From assembly GCA_036346405.1 (NCBI GenBank), contig CM070567.1, forward strand, positions 46,487,633-46,551,632: a stretch of DNA of 64,000 nucleotides. Direction: 5' to 3'. Source of the stretch: Phyllostachys edulis. Taxonomy: Eukaryota > Streptophyta > Magnoliopsida > Poales > Poaceae. Positions 57,515-64,000 of this stretch are shown here, in pieces (the stretch's first letter is position 1; each line of letters starts with the position of its first letter). The translations under genes and the position numbers were made by a program. The notes beneath the pieces are model-generated. The model saw only the letters and a program-made list of their open reading frames with translations. It was not told where the DNA came from and ran no database searches.

Positions 57515-60500
57515 GATGCCCTGCATTATATGGTCATTCGGTCTTTCGACCGCCCCATTACTTTGAGGGTGGGCAATAGAAGCATAACACAATTTAGTAC
57601 CTAACTCGTCGCAAAATTGCTGTAATTTTGCACTAAAAAATTGTTTACCATTATCTGTGATTATTCGATTTGGGACTCCAAAACGAGTAATCACACTTCC
57701 CATCATGAACCTTTTTGCTGCTTACGTTGTTATCCCAGTTACAAGTTCGGCTTCAATCCACTTTGTGAACATATCAATAGCCACGGAAAGGAATTCGAAT
57801 CCGCCCGGAGCTTTTGGGAACGGTCCTAGAATATCGAAACCCCAGGTCGCAAAAGACCAAGATAGAGGGATTGTTTGTAATGCCTGAGCTGGTTGGTATA
57901 TTTGCCTGCTATGAAACTGGCATTGTACACACTTCTTAACAAGCTTTTTGGCATCATAAAAAACTGTTGGCCAATATAAACCTTGTCGAAAGGCCTTTCC
58001 GACCAACGTTCTGTAGGAAGCATGAGTTCCACAGATGCCTCCGTGTATGTCGTGAAGAAGGTTTAATCCTTGTCTCTGCAATATGCATTGCATGAGTACC
58101 CCTTGAGTGCCTCGTTCATAGAGGACTCCTTCGACCAAAGTATACATTTTGGCCTTTCGGGATAAGCGATCTGTCTTGAGATCATCATCGGGTATTGTAC
58201 CCATCAAGATACTCGTAGATGGGATTCATCTAGGTATTATCGTATTCTAGGGAGACTGTCTCAATAGGAGCTATCTTTGGTGTTTCGACCAGAGACGACT
58301 TCTGGAGCTACTCCAAGAATACTCCTTTTGGTACTTGTGATCGGAAAGAAGCCATACAAGCAAGTTGGTCTGCGAGGAAATTATCCTTTCAAGGGATAAA
58401 TTGTATCTCAAAACTGAAAAAATGCTTTTCAAGCTTTCGAACTTCCAATAAATACCGAGACATGGTCGGGTTAGAGCACTGGTACTCTTTTCCAATCTGA
58501 TTCATGACTAGTTGAGAGTCTCCTCTCCCGAGTAGTCGTCGAATCCCGAGTGCATTCGCAGCTCGTATGCTAGTCAACAAATCTTTGTATTCTGCCACGT
58601 TATTAGTGGCAGGAAAGTCGAATTGAATGGCATACTTTAAGGTCTATCTTGTAGGAGATTTCAGGACCACACCAGCCCCGAGCCACTTAACGTAAGTGAC
58701 CAGTCAAAGTACATCGTCCACTGGTCATGGGTATCGTACAGGGGATCCTGAGCAGGTTTAGGATTTGTCCATTCAATAATAAAGTCTGCCAAGATCTAGG
58801 ATTTATTGGCCGTTTAGGACACGAAATGGAGGTCGAACTCCCTAAGTTCTACTGACCATTTTGCCATGCGTCCTGCTGCTTCCCTGTTATGGAGAACCAC
58901 TCCTAAGGGAAACTCAGACGACACAATTATCTTGTGCGCTTGAAAATGATGTCATAGTTTCCTCAAAGACATGAGGAGAGCATATAGAAGTTTTTGGACC
59001 TAAGAGTAGCTCTCCTTAGGCCCGTGTAAAACCTCACTTACGTAGTAAACTGGTTGTTGGACGTTTTCACATTCTACGACCAGTACTACGCTCACTGCCT
59101 GTCGCGTGGCAGCTAGATAAATTAAGAGTGTCTCTTCCGGTTTTGGAGAAACCAAAACATGAGCACTTGTAAGATACTTCTTGACATCCTCAAAGGCGGT
59201 GTTTGCCTCTTCTAACCACTCAAAACCTTCGTGCTTCCTTAGACTGCTTATATGGGCGGCTGGGCCGTCGACCGAGCCCGATCGAAATTCGCCCGACGAA
59301 GCGGCCGGCCCAAAATTCCGGTAAAAACAATTAAAAAATAAAAAAAATCTATTTATTTAATGCTGGAAATGAATTAAATATTAGTTTTTATTCCAAAAAA
59401 TGATTAAAATAATACTTTTAAACTGAAAATTCGATTTTGGTTTGGGCGAACTGTGTTAAGACTCTTGATTTTTAATTTGGGCATTTCAAGCCCGACCTGG
59501 CCCGGCATTTGAACAGGTCTATGCTTCTTTAGAAGTCTGAAGAAAGGTAGTCATTTTTCTCCCAGTCGTGTGATAAAATGACTTAAAGCCGCCATGCACC
59601 TTATGAGTTTTCAGACTTCTTTCTTCGTGGTCGGAGGGTGCATTTGCATAATGACCTTTATCTTTTCGGGATTTGCATCTATTCCTCGTGTAGAGACAAG
59701 GAATCCAAGCAATTTTCTTGAAGAGACTCCTAACACACACTTCTCAAGATTGGGTTTCAAGCGGTGTTTTCTGAAGTTGTCGAATGTTTTTTGCAAGTTG
59801 GAAACATGATTAAGTTGCTTGATGTTTTTTTACGACTAGATCGTCAACATAGGCTTCCAAATTTGGGCCTAGTTGAGGTGAAAAAGTCGATTACATCAAG
59901 CGTTGAAAAGAAGCGCCATCATTTTTAGACCAAATGTCATTTTGACATAGCAAAATATTCCAAATAGAGTAATAAATGCAGTCTTTTCTTCATCTTCTAG
60001 ACACATATTAATCTGATGGTAACCAGAATATGCATCTAAAAAACTTACTGTTTTACAACCAGCAGTAGAATCAATCAACTGATTAATACGAGGTAAAGGA
60101 AAATCATCTTTTGGACAAGCTTTATTGTGATTAGTGAAGTCTACACGCATACGCCACTTGCCATTAGACTTTCTAACCATTACAGGGTTGCCCAACTACT
60201 CTGGGTGGTCGACTTCTCTTATAAAGCCTGCTTTAAGTAGCTTGTCCAATTCTGATCTGATAGCATCTCGTCAATTAGGTGCAAATCTCCGTAATTTTTG
60301 TTTTACGGGTTTCTTGTCAGGCCGTAAAGCTAGCCTGTGCTCGATCACCACCCTTGGGACTTCAGGCATGTCAGATTCTTGCCACGCGAAGACATCTGCG
60401 TTAGCTCGGAGAAAAGTGACGAGGGCGTCTTCCTATTTGGGGTCGAAAGTATCCCCGATGCGAACAGTCTTCGAGGGCTCCTCTAGATCCAGAGGAACCT

Positions 60501-61000
60501 CTTTGACCTATTCGTTCGGCTTTGGTGCAGCTTTAGGTTTCGACTGCTTGGTCGAAGGCTGCTCCTTGTTTTCTTCTCTAGTTGGTATCTGGCCAACCAT
60601 CTCGAGGGATCGACGGTCACACGTATGCGCCATCTTTTTATCACAGTGAATTGTGATGACTCCTTTGGGACCTAGCATCTTAAGACATTGATACCTATAA
60701 TGAGCAGCCATTAAGAATTTTATCAAAGTTGGTTGTCCGAGTATGACGTTATATGTCGTATCGAAATCGACCACATTAAAGGAGATTTTCTCTGTCCTGA
60801 AATTGTTTGGAGAACCAAATATTAAAGGAAGAGAAACTTGGCCAATAGGTTTGGCTGAAGACCCCGATACAATCCCATAAAAAGAGTATCGTACCGGTCA
60901 TATCTTGGTCATAGGTACTTGCATCTCGTCTAGGGCACTCGTAAACAAGATGTTTAACGAGCTTCCACCATCAACTAACACTTGATTTACTCAACAGTTA
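57515..61000 (-). pseudogene. Tat gypsy 2 pol, truncated and frameshifted
   Basis: On the minus strand: protease with the VDGGSS region (about 60975) and NVILGQPTLIKFL (about 60745); reverse transcriptase with VDFTNHNKACPKDDFPLPR (about 60140), SFLDAYSGYHQ and EAYVDDLV (about 59840); the gypsy RNase H (about 58850-59240), interrupted by a MITE at 59243-59521; the second RNase H with RGDSQLVMNQI (about 58510); integrase with an H2C2-type finger (IHGGICGTH ... CVQCQF, about 57910-58060), the core DMFTKWIEAEL (about 57750) and ITDNGKQFF (about 57645). It stops at the truncation near 57515. Several frame changes, and loss of the third catalytic region's continuation, make it inactive. Confidence 0.9.
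59243..59521. mobile_element. 279-bp hAT-type MITE inside Tat gypsy 2
   Basis: The insert splits the reverse transcriptase/RNase H region. It is flanked by TGCTTCCTTAG (59232-59242) and TGCTTCTTTAG (59522-59532), an 11-bp duplication with one mismatch that contains the 8-bp length expected for hAT. Its ends carry related inverted GC-rich motifs (GGCTGGGCCGTCG near 59265 and, reversed, GCCGGGCCAGGTC near 59495), and one end has GTTCAAATGCCGGGCC, common in plant hAT MITEs. The centre is A/T-rich and non-coding. Confidence 0.7.
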
Positions 61001-61221
61001 TTGATGGTGGGCTTGACCACGATCGAAAACCGACCGTGTCCAGTAGAAGGGATCGGGCAGTTACCCTTCTTGAAAGAGATGGTGACTTCCGACCACTTCG
61101 GCAATTTATTGACAAGAGGAGGGTCAATGGAGTTTACCTCACATTCGACAGCCTTAAGCTGTCACTTTGACTCGTATGCCGATGATCCCCCGTAGATATG
61201 CTTGATGGTATGCTCTGGATC

Positions 61222-63522
61222 TTAGAACAGCATCTCCTCGTCGTCGTCTGATTGCTTTTGACCACTCACTCGGCCTATCTCCTCGAGAGTAGGGAGAGGC
61301 CCTTTGCCAGTATAATAGTCCTCGAGTTTTTGTTGGAAAATCCGACAATTGTGAAGGTTGTGTCCTTCCTTTTTATGGAAAGTAAACCACATAGGCTTGT
61401 CGTTTTTCCGCTCGGGGTGCTTACCTTTGGCTCGATTAGAGTATGGCTCGGAACTTTGTGGCTCCTTATCGCTTACAATCAAGACTTTCTTGGAATTGTT
61501 GGCTTGAGGTTTTTGACCCTTCGCCTTGTTCTTGGATTTCTTGGCCTTCTTATCCTTCTTTTTGTTACTTTTGTCTGCTTCCTGAGGATTTTTGTTATCC
61601 CAATCGATAGTTTTGTTCCACTCTACTGCTTCAGCGGCAGTCACATACCAATTGACCATCTCGAAGAGTTCAGCGACAGTAGCCGAAGGATTCAAAGCGA
61701 CGTCTTCTGTAATCCTTCTACTGCAGACTCCCTGTTTAAAGGCTCTGATAACAGATGAGTCAGAAACCTTTGGAAATGAATTTCGAACCTGACTGAAACG
61801 CATGATGAATTGGCGTAAGGTCTCGTGGTCGTTTTTTCTTTTCCTGTGCAGGTCATCCTCCTTTCCAGGGCAATTGTAGGTGCCCTGGAAGTTGGCCAGC
61901 AAAAGGTCACAGAGGTGTTGCTACGAATAGATTGAATCGAGTGGTTGATTTAGCAACCACGATCGAGCGGACCCTTCGAGTACAGTCGGAAGGTAAGTCG
62001 CCATGATGCGCTCTCCTCCTACTGCTGCTTAGACAACGTCCGTATAGATTTGAAGGAATTCGATGGCATTCTGAGACCCATAGAACTTCTCCATATTCAC
62101 TGGTCGAAACTGCAGTGGCCTGCGAACTTTTCAAGGATCAGGCGAGAATGCCCTACTTCTGGTAATCACATCGTAACACCTCCTTTACAGGAAAGAAGGG
62201 TTGATGTCGCCAGGTGATCGTACACGACGATACCCGGCCGTGGGTGAACCTAACTTATGATAAGTCTCGACCCTACGAGGGTAATACTACTCGTATTTCA
62301 TCTGATGCTGCAGGTTTTTGGATCGGAGTGGTGAACGATCACCTCTCCTGGGAGCTTGTTGATCATCAGGCATTCGAAGAACTCTTGTCCAACTGGAGTT
62401 AAGGTTAGGGGAATGACGTAACATGTAGTCGCGTCGATCTCCATGTTGTGAGTTGTTTGAACAACTGGTAGCTGATGGAGTCGTACCGCTACGACTTCCA
62501 GAATGATGCCGGCGAGGGTGCTCGAGTTTGGCCATCGTGCTTCGAAGCCTTCGTACGATCTTTTCGGTGAGGAGGTCGTAGCCGAGCATTCTGGCGAGTT
62601 CTCGAGTTGGGTTCTCGATCAGATTATTGATGTGTTGGAGTTCTTGAGCTTTCTCTGACTGATACTAAATGCGCCCAGGCAGATTTCTCTAAGCCGCAAT
62701 TCTTCTCCGTTGGGTTGTCTTAGGATCGTCCATATCCGATCTTTGAGTTTGCCTCAATGGAGTGCGATTATTTCGAGGATTTCTCCCACGCTCATTAGAG
62801 TGTTGACCCCGTTTATCACCGGAGGTGTCCTCGTCATTGCCACGAGGGGTCGTAGAGTGTGATCGGTGGAGAGCATCCTCGGTCCTGTCTCTAGGAGAGT
62901 GATCATTATCTGAGAGAAGGACAAAGACCTCCTGTTGATGATCTCCACACGCGCTTGATGTCTCCTCTCTTGAGGAGTAGTCGAAAGACACTGTCTGACG
63001 ACTTGGAGCAAGACCCTCCAAATAGAGGAATTCTGGATTATAACCATCTCCGCCCGCAGGTAAGCCCTACGATGGGATGGTCGAACTCGCAGGAAAAGCA
63101 TGCTCGACCCCATCCTCTGTTGGGATAACCAGAGAGAGATGACCACCAGCGGATGGAGCTCCGGAATGATGGCTTCCAAAACTTGCCTCGCCAGGTCGGA
63201 CTGCCTCAGGTGGATTCGAACATTTGGAGGGAGAGCCCTTGTCATGTTGTGAGCCTGCCTTGGTACAGTCCTGATCGTGATCGGATAGACTATTGCCTTT
63301 TGAGGAAACTTGTCCCTCAGTTGGACGTACTATTGTAGGAGATAAGGATCCCTCCTCAACTCCATCGGTGGTATGGTCTCTTGGATCTGGTGAATGATCT
63401 CTGGAGGCGACATTACCATCGGATGATGTGATACTCGGCTCGTAGTCGAAGCCGACATCCATGTCAATATCTGCGTAATCGGCCAAGTTGAACTAGTTCT
63501 CCTCGTTCCACTCTCCTGCCAT
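61222..63522 (-). pseudogene. Tat gypsy 2 gag, broken
   Basis: The start is ATG 63522-63520 (MAGEWNEEN), and an in-frame TAG at 63495-63493 follows at once, one transition from Gln. The frame continues (FNLADYADIDMDVGFDYEP) and then shifts. The gag core is clear at 61222-61902: NFQGTYNCPGKEDDL, LRQFIMRFSQVRNSFP and FKQGVCSRRITEDVALNP. A Lys-rich stretch follows, then a degenerate knuckle ending HKKEGHNLHNC. The protein would coat the element RNA. The middle part (61907-63060) is in several frames. Confidence 0.82.
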
Positions 63523-63570
63523 GGAAGCATTAGAGTTGAGAAAAATGAAGAAAACCTGTTGACGAGAAGA

Positions 63571-63588
63571 TCCCCACGGTCGGCGCTA
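63571..63588 (-). other. Primer binding site of Tat gypsy 2
   Basis: On the minus strand AGCGCCGACCGTGGGGA lies a few bases from the LTR end at 63591. It is related to the GCGCCGTCYGTGGGG site of Tat gypsy 1 and places the 5' LTR to the right. Confidence 0.7.
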
Positions 63589-63590
63589 GC

Positions 63591-64000
63591 TGTCGGTGTT
63601 TTCGAACCGATCTTACATATGATTGTTTGATTCGGGGGGTCTTGAAGAGGGATCACACAGAGAGAATGACACAGAGTTTTTATATAGGTCCACGCCTTCT
63701 CCGGAGAGAATAACAACCCTACTCCTGTGTGGCTATATTGAGTATGTCGGTTACAGATCAAGAGAAAGACTAAAGTCTGGTGTCTTGTGCTCTTGATTGT
63801 GTCTCTTTTTTTCCGCCTCCCCTCCTGTCAACTGACTGTAGTCTTTATATAGTGTACGAAGAGGTTGCTGTTTTTTCAGGCTAAGAGGCGCCTCATTATT
63901 TCATATAATGAGCACGTTGATGGCAGTTACTGTTGGAGTAGTAACCCCCCACATCGCTTGGCAGTTATCGTCAAAGACAGAGGAGTATTGTGTGCAGTTA
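63591..64000 (-). repeat. Inner 410 bp of the 5' LTR of Tat gypsy 2 (runs off the window)
   Basis: The LTR boundary is TGTCGGTG at 63591. The sequence is non-coding, with a TATATAGTG-type A/T patch near 63846. The outer end and target duplication lie beyond 64000. Confidence 0.75.

Larger units (their letters stand above)
57515..64000 (-). mobile_element. Tat-type Ty3/gypsy retrotransposon 2, truncated at the 3' side
   Basis: It runs leftwards from the inner end of its 5' LTR (63591, TGTCGGTG) through gag, protease, reverse transcriptase, two RNase H regions and integrase. It breaks off inside integrase near 57515, after GAVERPNDHIMQGIKT. The 3' region and 3' LTR are absent, and the 5' LTR continues past the window. 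A Tat-type second RNase H (58389-58598) supports the lineage. The protein is clearly different from Tat gypsy 1, so it is another family. Confidence 0.9.

Overview
This is a plant nuclear window, almost certainly from a grass (Poaceae). The evidence is one split, intron-rich nuclear gene with a GC-rich first exon, packed between nested LTR retrotransposons of grass type (an Angela/BARE-like copia, SIRE-like copias with very long LTRs, two Tat-lineage gypsies) plus a MuDR-type transposase relic. I see no bacterial, organellar, rRNA, tRNA or CRISPR sequence. The only convincing intact host gene is a WDR20-like WD40 protein gene on the minus strand (5616-11686). I could assemble it into 11 exons and a 559-residue product with every phase consistent.

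Layout, left to right: 3' end and 3' LTR of a SIRE-like copia (1-2284) joined to a MuDR-type transposase pseudogene (2285-4489, minus); intergenic DNA; the WDR20-like gene and its upstream region with an ACGTGACGTCAC element (to about 12.1 kb); copia element A (12693-19192, 1-bp-mismatched target duplication); a GC-rich unassigned block (19193-19930); copia element B, Angela/BARE-like, in the order LTR-internal-LTR-start of a second internal region (19931-28508). Next is a three-level nest. A SIRE-like solo LTR (28562-29635 plus 53375-53942) is split by a Tat-lineage gypsy (29636-53369, target duplication GGTAA). That gypsy is split in turn by a gag-only element with 3.55-kb LTRs (31885-43406, target duplication CCCCA). 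To the right lie a collapsed copia polyprotein (53973-55040), a two-exon zinc-finger pseudogene (55856-56663) and a second Tat-type gypsy truncated at its integrase end (57515-64000), itself carrying a 279-bp hAT-type MITE.

The least ordinary part is the 3' half of the first Tat gypsy. Opposite to gag-pol it carries an antisense transcription unit with its own TATA box (30699-30707), candidate introns and a coiled-coil segment, then a separate uninterrupted 159-codon ORF (45013-45492). Between this unit and the convergent pol gene lie two tandem arrays: about 15 copies of a roughly 76-bp hairpin unit, and 7 copies of a 68-bp unit. Other points worth a second look are hairpin-forming GTCGTAT/ATACGA modules inserted into the pol sequence of copia B, primer-binding-site-like repeats inside the gag-only element, a GC-AG intron and a partial exon duplication in the WD40 gene, and an excess of Trp-to-stop transitions across the dead elements.

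All family calls come from reading protein motifs and repeat boundaries by eye; no database search was run. Percent identities were not computed.
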